Assembly (NCBI GenBank): GCA_903927775.1
Contig: CAIYOE010000211.1
Coordinates: 1 to 19,965 of the forward strand
DNA: 19,965 bases
Direction of reading: 5' to 3'
From: an uncultured Micrococcales bacterium
GTDB lineage: Bacteria; Actinomycetota; Actinomycetes; Actinomycetales; Microbacteriaceae
A program made the position numbers and the translations under genes. This document shows, piece after piece, positions 1 to 6,822 of this stretch. The stretch's first letter is position 1. Every line of letters starts with the position of its first letter. The notes under the pieces were generated by a model that saw only the letters and a program-made list of their open reading frames with translations, had not been told where the DNA came from and searched no databases.

Positions 1-257
1 ACGCCACCTGCAAGTTCGCAGTTTCCAGATGTACTGAGGCCTGCTAGCGCAACCGCCAACCCTCCTTCGGCTGCTGCCTGAGACTGGACGTCTGCTTTGG
101 TACTGGAAGAAAAGCTAAACGCAGACGCCAACACCGATGCAATGAGCAACGCAACCAGCAAGCCGGCTGCCATGACGCCGACAACAGCTATCAGCACTGA
201 GCCGCGCTGGTTTCTATTAGCGACAGTGACCTTGGCTTTTATCCTGCTTAGAAACAT
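1..257 (-). CDS. PilX-like pilus assembly protein, N-terminal part (runs off left edge)
   Basis: Reading leftward from an ATG at 257-255, an open frame runs to the window edge and gives about 85 residues with no stop. The start overlaps the last codons of the PilW-like gene by 10 bases, which suggests translational coupling. The visible protein has a short basic N-terminus, then QRGSVLIAVVGVMAAG and a long hydrophobic stretch (about residues 19-47), followed by a Ser/Ala-rich segment. This matches the layout of PilX_N-type proteins found with minor pilins in type IV pilus operons: a membrane anchor followed by an exported domain. It has no clear G|FxxxE prepilin site, unlike its neighbours. 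The functional domain lies outside the window, so the role (minor pilus component or adhesin subunit) comes from position and the N-terminal pattern. Confidence 0.7.
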   Translation of the reverse strand, partial: MFLSRIKAKVTVANRNQRGSVLIAVVGVMAAGLLVALLIASVLASAFSFSSSTKADVQSQAAAEGGLAVALAGLSTSGNCELAGG

Positions 258-823
258 GGTGCGCTCACCCAAGACCCACCACGGGCAGAAACACTGGACT
301 GAACATTGACCTTGGCATCGTTTTGCTTGCTGGCTGTAAAGGCAAAAGAGAGCCTTGAGCCAGCAACTGAAAACATGGTTCCGGTTTGGGCCGTGGTTAG
401 GCCGGAACCCAAGAGCGTCCAAGCCAAAAGTTGCGCGCTAGTTGGTACCGCGATTGCGGACACCGAACGTTGGTAGCGAAGACTGCCACCCGATGTAGCG
501 CTGAAATAGAAGGCCATGCATATCCAGCTTGCCGAAGGCCCGGCTTGACCGGATCGAACCAATACTATTTGGTCGGTAGCGTTGACCTGAGTTAGTTGGA
601 TTGCTGTTGCATTCCGAACACTAGATTCCACTGTTTGAGAGATCAACTGTGCCTGCTGCCCGGATGTGCTGGAGTTAATGACCTTGTTTTGGACGGTCAA
701 AATGTTAATCAAAAGAGTGCCGAGGACGACAGCAATCAACAAGAAAAGCCCCACGTAAACTAACAACTCGACCAAACTGAATCCAGAATCAGCTTTGGAA
801 TTTTGCTTTTTGATCGCGGCCAT
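248..823 (-). CDS. Type IV minor pilin, PilW-like
   Basis: A 191-residue protein with a class III prepilin leader. A short polar N-terminus ends in Gly14 and is followed by FSLVELLVYVG and a hydrophobic helix (about 15-43); Glu19 is the conserved +5 residue. Prepilin peptidase would cut after Gly14 and methylate Phe15. The C-terminal exported part is Ser/Thr/Ala-rich with only two cysteines, Cys102 and Cys190, the latter next to the C-terminus, which could form a pilin-type disulfide. The length is longer than the major-type pilin upstream and fits PilW/PilJ-like minor pilins. It starts one base after the stop of the PilV-like gene, and its end overlaps the next gene. The pilin class is clear; the PilW label rests on length and gene order. 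Confidence 0.82.
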   Translation of the reverse strand: MAAIKKQNSKADSGFSLVELLVYVGLFLLIAVVLGTLLINILTVQNKVINSSTSGQQAQLISQTVESSVRNATAIQLTQVNATDQIVLVRSGQAGPSASWICMAFYFSATSGGSLRYQRSVSAIAVPTSAQLLAWTLLGSGLTTAQTGTMFSVAGSRLSFAFTASKQNDAKVNVQSSVSARGGSWVSAPCF

Positions 824-824
824 G

Positions 825-1271
825 TCAGTTAGCGCTCTGTATGAAAACTAGTGTGGAAGCCGAAACTAAAACCGCGCTGGTGTCGGTTCGGAGCACAGAT
901 ACCGAGTACGAAACAGTTCCAGGATAGGTGGCAGGACAACCACCAAGGGATTGAGACACTCTAAGAACCGCGCCACTGGTGTCGGTGAAATCTGGCACCG
1001 ATGCCGCCGCAAATGCGCTAACGGACGCGCAACTTGCCGACTGCAGTCGAACCTGGTCCAATCGACTGGCCAAAATGTGCGTTGCCGAAGTCAGAACCGC
1101 GTTAGCCGCCGACTGCTTCAAGCCGGCGATAAGTGCAGGAGCGAGTGCCAGTGATAGCAGAGCCAGCACAAACATCGAGACCACAACCTCCACCAAACTG
1201 AAGCCAGAATCCGAATCGAGCTTTACCAAGCGAACACCATGACTGGGGCGCCTGGGGCAAAAGGATTTCAT
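825..1271 (-). CDS. Type IV minor pilin, PilV-like
   Basis: A 148-residue prepilin. The leader is longer than usual (22 residues before Gly23), then comes the FSLVEVVVSM motif with Glu28 at +5 and a hydrophobic helix to about residue 50. The helix bears ALAPALIAGLKQSA, a pattern common in PilV/PulI-like minor pilins. Cys81 and Cys112 in the exported part could pair. The start lies 3 bases downstream of the stop of the preceding pilin gene and its stop is one base before the PilW-like start, so it is part of the same transcript. PilV-like minor pilins form the tip-priming complex of type IVa pili. The exact subclass is inferred. Confidence 0.82.
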   Translation of the reverse strand: MKSFCPRRPSHGVRLVKLDSDSGFSLVEVVVSMFVLALLSLALAPALIAGLKQSAANAVLTSATHILASRLDQVRLQSASCASVSAFAAASVPDFTDTSGAVLRVSQSLGGCPATYPGTVSYSVSVLRTDTSAVLVSASTLVFIQSAN

Positions 1272-1273
1272 TG

Positions 1274-1675
1274 CTATGGGCAGGCGCCTGCGACGACTTC
1301 GCTAGTATCTGAAACGCGAAATACGTTTCCCGTGCCAGAAACGGCTGATACGCAGAAAAGTGTTGTTGGGTTCGCCTTGATGGTCACTGTTACTCCGGCA
1401 GTTTGCACGAACCCAAAAGGAACTATTTGCGCCGTAGTGGTGGCGTAAACACCTGAGTTTGAGAGCGCATAAGAGATCATCGCCACTTTTGCGTTGGCAA
1501 GGTCTGACTTGGCCGCGGCATCCTTGGCTTGGGCCTGCTGTCCCAGGAACAGTGGAATGGCGATAGCCGAAAGAATTCCGATGATCAACACAACCACCAA
1601 AAGCTCAACGAGCGAAAAACCATTGTCTCGACTTTTGTTATCGCGAGTCCTGCGGATTATCTGGCTTTCATTCAT
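1274..1675 (-). CDS. pilA: Type IV pilin, probable major subunit
   Basis: A 133-residue prepilin with a textbook N-terminus. Gly19 is followed by FSLVELLVVVLIIGILSAIAI and a proline at residue 41, as in type IVa major pilins; Glu24 is the +5 glutamate. The amphipathic continuation (LGQQAQAKDAAAKSDLANAK) fits the second half of the alpha-1 helix. Cys108 and Cys132 bracket the C-terminal end like the D-region disulfide of type IVa pilins. The gene has a good ribosome site (AAGGGG, 6-7 bases before the ATG) and the only sizeable gap of the operon in front of it (91 bases), consistent with separate or boosted expression of the abundant subunit. It could also be one of several pilins; the major role is inferred from motif quality and position. 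Confidence 0.85.
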   Translation of the reverse strand: MNESQIIRRTRDNKSRDNGFSLVELLVVVLIIGILSAIAIPLFLGQQAQAKDAAAKSDLANAKVAMISYALSNSGVYATTTAQIVPFGFVQTAGVTVTIKANPTTLFCVSAVSGTGNVFRVSDTSEVVAGACP

Positions 1676-1766
1676 GTTTTACCCCTTGCCCCTTGTTGGC
1701 CGAACCGGCCTTGTGCCTTTAACCTACTCCTGTTGTTGTTCGAACACACACTAATTCGGTTATTTG
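1676..1766 (-). other. pilC-pilA intergenic leader with palindrome and small GC hairpin
   Basis: This 91-base gap is the only long one in the pilus operon. It holds a perfect 10-bp palindrome, TGTTCGAACA (1737-1746), about 60 bases before the pilin start. It also holds a short GC hairpin (1698-1710, arms GGCCG and CGGCC around a 3-base loop) just upstream of the ribosome site. I see no convincing promoter hexamers. The palindrome might be a regulator site, and the hairpin might protect or process the pilin mRNA; both are guesses. Confidence 0.35.
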
Positions 1767-2996
1767 CTACCTGATCACATTGAAGATAGTAAAGAGCGGT
1801 AGGTAGAGGGTAATAATCAGCGAACCAATGATTAGGCCGATAAAGGCGATCATCAAAGGTTCGATCAGTGCGGTTAGCTGCAAAGTTGTCGCCTCGATTT
1901 CTGAATCATAGAAATCTGCAATTTGCCCGAGCATTACCTCTAAAGATCCAGCATCTTCGCCAACCGCGATCATTTCGGCAACCATGGTTGGAAATACTCG
2001 CTCATTGCTCAGTGGCTGAGAGACTGATGTTCCCAAACGGACCGACTCCTGCACCCTAAGAATGGCTTGCTCAACCAAGTAGTTGCCCGAAGTCTTGCCA
2101 ACTACCCCCAAGGCCTGCATGATGGGCACTCCGGCTTTCACCATGCTGGCAAAGTTGCGTGAAAAACGTGCGACGGCTATTTTCCGGAATAGTGTGCCGA
2201 AAACCGGAATTCGAAGCTTCAGTGGGTCAACAAGTTTACGAATCCAAGTGGCGTCCTTGTTTTTGGACCACCAAAAGTTGAAGAAAACAGCAAATATCAC
2301 TAAAAACGGCGATGCCCAAGTGATTATTGGCGAAAAATTTACCAGGAGCTGAGTTGGCCAAGGCAAGGCTCCTCCCAGATTCTTGAACATGTTCTGAAAA
2401 ATGGGAACGATAAAAATCATCATGGCAATGACGCCGATTATTGCGATGATCAACACCACAACCGGGTAGGTCATCGCCGACTTTATAGATGCCTTGAGTT
2501 TGGCGTCTGCCTTAAAAAAATCAGCGACCGAATCCAACGCCGCATCAATAAAACCACCGGTTTCGCCTGCCTTGATGAGGCTGGTCATGAGCACCGGGAA
2601 AATATGCGGCTTGCGCTCCAGAGCCATAGACAGGGGGACCCCCGATTGAACGTCTAGCTTTACGTCTGACAGGGCTCGCGACAGCGCTGGGTTCTCGGTC
2701 TGGTTGACCAAAATGGTGAGGACCTTTACCAATGGAAGCCCGGCGGCAACCATGGTAGCCATTTGCTTAGTGGTAACCGCTAGGTCTTTTGACGAAATCT
2801 TATGGGGCAACGACGGCAAGGTTAGCTGCCTCTGCAACTGAGACGAACCGGAAACCTCAAATATCTTTATTGGGCTGAGGCCACGGTTTTTTAGCGAGGC
2901 TAAAACGGTAGCCTGGGACTCCGAAGCAACCCTGCCTGTGACCACTTTTCCGGCATCGTTTCTTGCGGAATATCCATAATCGATCAGCTTTGCCAC
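1767..2996 (-). CDS. pilC: Type IV pilus inner-membrane platform protein PilC
   Basis: A 409-residue protein of the normal family length with two T2SSF domains (about 70-195 and 275-398). Each carries the family signature around a GE..G motif: KAGETGGFIDAAL near 142-154 and VGEDAGSLEVML near 345-356. Three hydrophobic spans (about 177-200, 222-243, 376-402) match the three-helix PilC/GspF topology. PilC is the platform that couples PilB/PilT rotation to adding or removing pilins. The start is a GTG immediately after the pilT stop (zero gap), with a GAGGGCGG ribosome site inside the pilT end, so the two are translationally linked. All expected features are present and there is no sign of decay. 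Confidence 0.95.
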   Translation of the reverse strand: MAKLIDYGYSARNDAGKVVTGRVASESQATVLASLKNRGLSPIKIFEVSGSSQLQRQLTLPSLPHKISSKDLAVTTKQMATMVAAGLPLVKVLTILVNQTENPALSRALSDVKLDVQSGVPLSMALERKPHIFPVLMTSLIKAGETGGFIDAALDSVADFFKADAKLKASIKSAMTYPVVVLIIAIIGVIAMMIFIVPIFQNMFKNLGGALPWPTQLLVNFSPIITWASPFLVIFAVFFNFWWSKNKDATWIRKLVDPLKLRIPVFGTLFRKIAVARFSRNFASMVKAGVPIMQALGVVGKTSGNYLVEQAILRVQESVRLGTSVSQPLSNERVFPTMVAEMIAVGEDAGSLEVMLGQIADFYDSEIEATTLQLTALIEPLMIAFIGLIIGSLIITLYLPLFTIFNVIR

Positions 2997-4157
2997 TTAT
3001 TGTCCGCCCTCTGGCGCCTGTGAACCTGCCCGCTCAGAATAGGTTTCCTGGCGACTTTGAAAGCTATTCTCGCTACCGACCAGCGCCATAAAAGCCTGGC
3101 GGTCGTGCGCACGATCAAATGCAGCTTCTATGTTGACTTTACGCTGTTCCACAAGTTGGGCCAACCCCTGGTCCATAGTCTGCATGCCCTGGTCTCGACT
3201 TGCCATCAAAACCGAGGGGATCTGGAAAGTCTTGTTCTCGCGAATCAGATTGGCAATTGCCGGGGTGACCACCATCACCTCAGTTGCTACTACTCGCCCC
3301 TTACCGCTTGCGTGAGGTAACAATACCTGACTGATAATCCCTTTTAGACATAGGGACAACTGTATTCGCACCTGCTCCTGCTGGCCAGCCGGAAAAACAT
3401 CGACTATTCGGTCGATGGTCTGCGGCGCGTCTTGCGTATGAAGCGTTGCGAATACCAGATGCCCTGTCTCGGCCGCGGTGATAGCAGAAGCTATGGTTTC
3501 GAAGTCTCTCAGTTCGCCAATCAAAATGACATCGGGGTCTTGCCTAAGAACATGCTTGAGTGCGTCTGAAAAACTATGGGTGTCGAGTCCGATCTCGCGT
3601 TGTTCGACAACCGATTTTGCGTTCACATGCACAAACTCAATCGGGTCCTCGACTGTAATAATGTGCTCGGCACGATTTTTATTGATTAGGTCGATCATTG
3701 ATGCCAGCGTGGTCGACTTACCTGACCCGGTTGGCCCAGTAACCAATACCAAACCTCTTGGTAGGTCGGTGAACTCCGCTACTCGCGTGGGAACACCAAG
3801 TTGTTCCAGAGTCAAAATATTTCCCGAAATAACTCTGATAGCCACGGCTATTTTTCCTTTTTGGAAATAGAGGTTTACTCGGAACCGTAAATTATCAGTG
3901 AACCCAACAGAGAAATCTAGCTCTAAATCGCGCTCAAAACGTTCACGCATGTCAGTCGAAATCAGCGAGAAAACGGCTTTCTTAATCTCTGCACTAGACC
4001 AAACTCCGGCTTCGGGTAGGTCCATTAAGTCTCCGTCAACCCGAATCTTAGGAATCGCATCTGAAATCAAATGAAGGTCAGAGGCACGAAGCCTTACCAA
4101 GGTGGAAAAAATCTGCCCGAGAGGTGAACTCTGAGAGCCTTCGATGAACTGTTCCAT
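2997..4157 (-). CDS. pilT: Type IV pilus retraction ATPase PilT
   Basis: A 386-residue secretion ATPase of the PilT/PilU branch. Motifs in order are Walker A GPTGSGKS (141-148), the Asp box VEDPIEF (169-175), Walker B with catalytic glutamate ILIGELRD (211-218) and the His box TLHTQDA (238-244). A C-terminal AIANLIRE (300-307) corresponds to the PilT hallmark AIRNLIRE required for retraction in known PilTs; the third position is Ala rather than Arg. There is no zinc tetracysteine, which separates it from PilB. It starts 2 bases after the pilB stop. Its presence implies a retractile pilus, hence possible twitching, adhesion dynamics or DNA uptake rather than a static fibre. The C-terminal tail after residue 360 is polar and extends beyond the core fold. 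Confidence 0.94.
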   Translation of the reverse strand: MEQFIEGSQSSPLGQIFSTLVRLRASDLHLISDAIPKIRVDGDLMDLPEAGVWSSAEIKKAVFSLISTDMRERFERDLELDFSVGFTDNLRFRVNLYFQKGKIAVAIRVISGNILTLEQLGVPTRVAEFTDLPRGLVLVTGPTGSGKSTTLASMIDLINKNRAEHIITVEDPIEFVHVNAKSVVEQREIGLDTHSFSDALKHVLRQDPDVILIGELRDFETIASAITAAETGHLVFATLHTQDAPQTIDRIVDVFPAGQQEQVRIQLSLCLKGIISQVLLPHASGKGRVVATEVMVVTPAIANLIRENKTFQIPSVLMASRDQGMQTMDQGLAQLVEQRKVNIEAAFDRAHDRQAFMALVGSENSFQSRQETYSERAGSQAPEGGQ

Positions 4158-4159
4158 AA

Positions 4160-5824
4160 TTAGGCCACCACTCTGAGGACTTCTTCGATGCTGGTGAGGC
4201 CCGCCTTGATTTTTTGGAAACCATCGGAACGCAAGGTCACCATGCCCTCTTGGATTGCCAGATTCATAATGTCTGTGCTGGTCTGGCGGTTAAGAATCAG
4301 TTGCTCAATGCCCTCTGAAATAGGCATAACCTCCTGAATAGCCAGACGGCCTCGATAACCAGTTTGAGAGCAACGGTTGCAACCCTCCGGCTTGAAAAAA
4401 CTGCCTTCTAGGTCTTTGGTTGTGGATCCAAAGCCAGCCGATTTTAGGTGGTCCTCATTTGGCTGGTAGGCAACCTTGCACTCGTCGCACAATCGCCTCG
4501 CCAGTCGCTGTGCCATTACGCACTCCAATGAAGACGCGATCAAAAATGGCTCGATACCCAGTTCTATTAGTCGGGTAACTGCACTCGGAGCGTCGTTGGT
4601 GTGGAGGGTAGAAAGCACAAGGTGACCCGTCAAAGCGGCCTCAATAGCAATCTGCGCCGTTTCTCGGTCGCGAATTTCTCCGATCATGAGGATATTCGGG
4701 TCGGCTCGCAATATCGATCGCAATGCCGTAGCAAAAGTCAGGTTTGCTTTGGCATTGACCTGAATCTGGTTGATTCCATCCATGCGGTATTCAATTGGGT
4801 CCTCAACGGTAATAACGTTCACCTCAGGCCCGGACACGATTGCCAAGCTAGCGTAAAGAGTGGTGGTCTTTCCCGAGCCGGTTGGACCGGTAACCAGAGT
4901 CATACCCCAAGGCCGCTTGACTGCAGATTCAAAAGCCTTTAGGTTCTGGGAGCTCAAACCGAGTTCCTGAAACGACATGTTTGTGGTCCGGCTGTCCAAA
5001 ATACGTAGAACCAACTTCTCGCCCCAGACCGTTGGCAAACTTGCCACACGAATATCCCTGGCCTCGGTACCCGCGTTGAAAGTCATGCGACCGTCTTGCG
5101 GCAATCGGCGCTCAGAGATATCCATCTCGGCCATCACCTTGATACGTGACAGGATTTCGGCCTGGATGCTCGTTGGGTCACGTTGTACTTCGTGAAGCAC
5201 GCCATCGATGCGAAAGCGAATCCGCAAATAGTTTTCGCACGGCTCAATGTGAATATCCGAGGCTCGATCTTGGATGGCCTGCGAAATGAGGAGGTTAACA
5301 AAACGCACAATGGGCGCATTCTGCTGAATGTCCTTGTCTAACTCAGGGGCGGCGTCGGAGCGATGCCCAAGTTCGATTTCGTTGCTGAGAGTGTGCAGCT
5401 CGGCGTCTGAGCGCAAATACATATTTATCGCAGCCAAGATTTCTTCTTTGGCGGCAACTACCGGATGAATCACCATTTTGGTGAAAGCACGCACGTCGTC
5501 GACGGCAACAATATTGGCCGGATCGGCAAGCGCAACTGTTAGATCATTACCTTTTTGCTCCAAAGGCAAAATTGCATTTTGACGACAAAGTTCTGCAGGC
5601 ACCAGGGCTATGGTGGTCCGGTTGACCGGGTAATCCTTGATGCGAGCAAACGGCATATTGGCTCTAGCCGCAATGGCCTGAGCCAGATCAACCCCGGTTA
5701 TCGAACCAAGATCGACCAATTTTTGGGCCACCTGGTCGTCTGTGGTTTGGCCTTTGGCGGCTTCGGCAATTTGCTCTGCAGAAACCAGTTGATGCGCTTC
5801 GAGGTACTCCGTTAGCAGAGCCAT
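4160..5824 (-). CDS. pilB: Type IV pilus extension ATPase PilB
   Basis: A 554-residue protein with a GspE/PilB N-terminal domain (about 1-135) followed by the hexameric secretion ATPase. Walker A is GPTGSGKT (313-320), the Asp box is VEDPIEYR (340-347), Walker B is NILMIGEIRD (377-386) and the His box is STLHTND (405-411). The four cysteines expected to bind zinc are present: Cys446/Cys449 in CDEC and Cys482/Cys485 in CNRC. These, with the N-terminal domain, assign it to the assembly (extension) class rather than PilT. The ATG lies 3 bases after the stop of the binding-lipoprotein gene, and pilT follows after 2 bases. The usual PilB length is about 550-570 residues, so it appears complete. 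Confidence 0.95.
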   Translation of the reverse strand: MALLTEYLEAHQLVSAEQIAEAAKGQTTDDQVAQKLVDLGSITGVDLAQAIAARANMPFARIKDYPVNRTTIALVPAELCRQNAILPLEQKGNDLTVALADPANIVAVDDVRAFTKMVIHPVVAAKEEILAAINMYLRSDAELHTLSNEIELGHRSDAAPELDKDIQQNAPIVRFVNLLISQAIQDRASDIHIEPCENYLRIRFRIDGVLHEVQRDPTSIQAEILSRIKVMAEMDISERRLPQDGRMTFNAGTEARDIRVASLPTVWGEKLVLRILDSRTTNMSFQELGLSSQNLKAFESAVKRPWGMTLVTGPTGSGKTTTLYASLAIVSGPEVNVITVEDPIEYRMDGINQIQVNAKANLTFATALRSILRADPNILMIGEIRDRETAQIAIEAALTGHLVLSTLHTNDAPSAVTRLIELGIEPFLIASSLECVMAQRLARRLCDECKVAYQPNEDHLKSAGFGSTTKDLEGSFFKPEGCNRCSQTGYRGRLAIQEVMPISEGIEQLILNRQTSTDIMNLAIQEGMVTLRSDGFQKIKAGLTSIEEVLRVVA

Positions 5825-5827
5825 TGC

Positions 5828-6721
5828 CTAGTTACCCATTCCATTTATTTTGGGTGAGTCAACGGCGCCGGCCGTTACACCCCAAGAGTCCAAAATCTTT
5901 GTGTAGGTTCCGTCTTGCATGACTTTTTTGATCGCAAGCTTTAACGCAAGACGCAGCCCGCTGCCCTTTTTGACTGGGATTCCGTAATCCAAGGTCGAAT
6001 AGGTTTTACCAACCGCGGTTAACTGACCCGCTGATTCTTTAATGGCAAAGAGCGAGACAGGTGAGTCGGCCGCAAAAGCACTTACCCTGCCCAAACGCAA
6101 CGCGTCTGTGGCATCTGTTTGAAGAACATACTGCTTGATCTCGATTGCAGGTTTATTTTGCGCCACGCAGGCAGCTGACTTGGCTGGAAGGTCCGTGTCT
6201 GATTCAAAAGTGCCTTTTTGAGCAGCGATGGCAAGGCCGCAGGCATTAGAGATATCGAGACTCGGCTCTCCTGTTTTTTGCACCCAAAGGATTCCTGCCG
6301 AGTAATAGTCAACCAGGTCGACCAGTTTTTGACGCTCGGCAGTGTCGAAAAATGAAGAAAGGCCCATATCCAAGTTGCCGGCTTGCACCGCTGGGATGAT
6401 TGTGTCGAAAGAGACCTGGTGATATTCAAGATTTACACCCAACCTCAAGCTGATTGCGTGCATTAGCTCGACTTCCCAGCCAACCGGGTTACCGCCTGCG
6501 TCTAGAAACTCGTTAGGTGGGTAACTGGTGTCGATTCCTACTCGCAACTTTCCAGAAGCAATTACGCTTTTGGGTAATGCCTTCCTGGCCACAGGGTCTA
6601 CGAATGAAACCCCGCCGGTGGGAGTGTTGTTTGGAGAGGGAGAGGACGACGCGCAGCCCGAGACGACCGTGGCCAATATCATTAAAACTGCTGCAGCTTT
6701 TAGTTTTGCAAACATTGGCAC
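5828..6721 (-). CDS. Solute-binding lipoprotein, family 3 (amino-acid type), orphan in pilus operon
   Basis: A 297-residue exported lipoprotein. The N-terminus is basic and hydrophobic and ends in the lipobox VVSGC (Cys23), then a Ser/Pro/Asn linker to about residue 45. The body (about 57-285) is an SBP_bac_3 domain, with KLRVGIDTSYPPNEF near 58-72, GWEVELMHAIS near 81-91, and the VQAGNLDMG.SSF.DTAERQK block typical of polar amino-acid binding proteins. I chose the GTG at 6721 because AGGGA sits about 4 bases upstream; an ATG two codons later (6715) is the alternative. No permease or ATPase gene is adjacent; instead the pilB start is 3 bases downstream. The ligand cannot be read from sequence. 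It may serve a transporter encoded elsewhere or act as a surface sensor or adhesin. The 101 bases upstream show no clear promoter. Confidence 0.85.
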   Translation of the reverse strand: MPMFAKLKAAAVLMILATVVSGCASSSPSPNNTPTGGVSFVDPVARKALPKSVIASGKLRVGIDTSYPPNEFLDAGGNPVGWEVELMHAISLRLGVNLEYHQVSFDTIIPAVQAGNLDMGLSSFFDTAERQKLVDLVDYYSAGILWVQKTGEPSLDISNACGLAIAAQKGTFESDTDLPAKSAACVAQNKPAIEIKQYVLQTDATDALRLGRVSAFAADSPVSLFAIKESAGQLTAVGKTYSTLDYGIPVKKGSGLRLALKLAIKKVMQDGTYTKILDSWGVTAGAVDSPKINGMGN

Positions 6722-6822
6722 ACCATCCCTGAAACACCGTTCGGTAAAGGGAACCCAATCGCACCCCTCAATCGCAACACTACTCCAACCGGAACCAGCG
6801 CACGCGCCATTTCTTCTTGGCC

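Noticed and set aside
97..309. A small plus-strand frame with a hydrophobic stretch near the left edge
   Set aside because: It lies opposite the PilX-like start and the PilW-like end. The minus-strand frames have overlapping, co-directional structure and pilin-type motifs.
1737..1746. Considered as a LexA/SOS box
   Set aside because: Actinobacterial SOS boxes have two spaced half-sites (TCGAAC, four bases, GTTCGA). Here the halves overlap in a 10-bp palindrome.
6722..6822. The gap between the GH43 gene and the binding-lipoprotein gene, searched for a terminator or promoter
   Set aside because: Only short GC-rich inverted segments without a T-run and no convincing -35/-10 pair were seen. Read-through from the xylose operon cannot be excluded, but nothing definite could be annotated.
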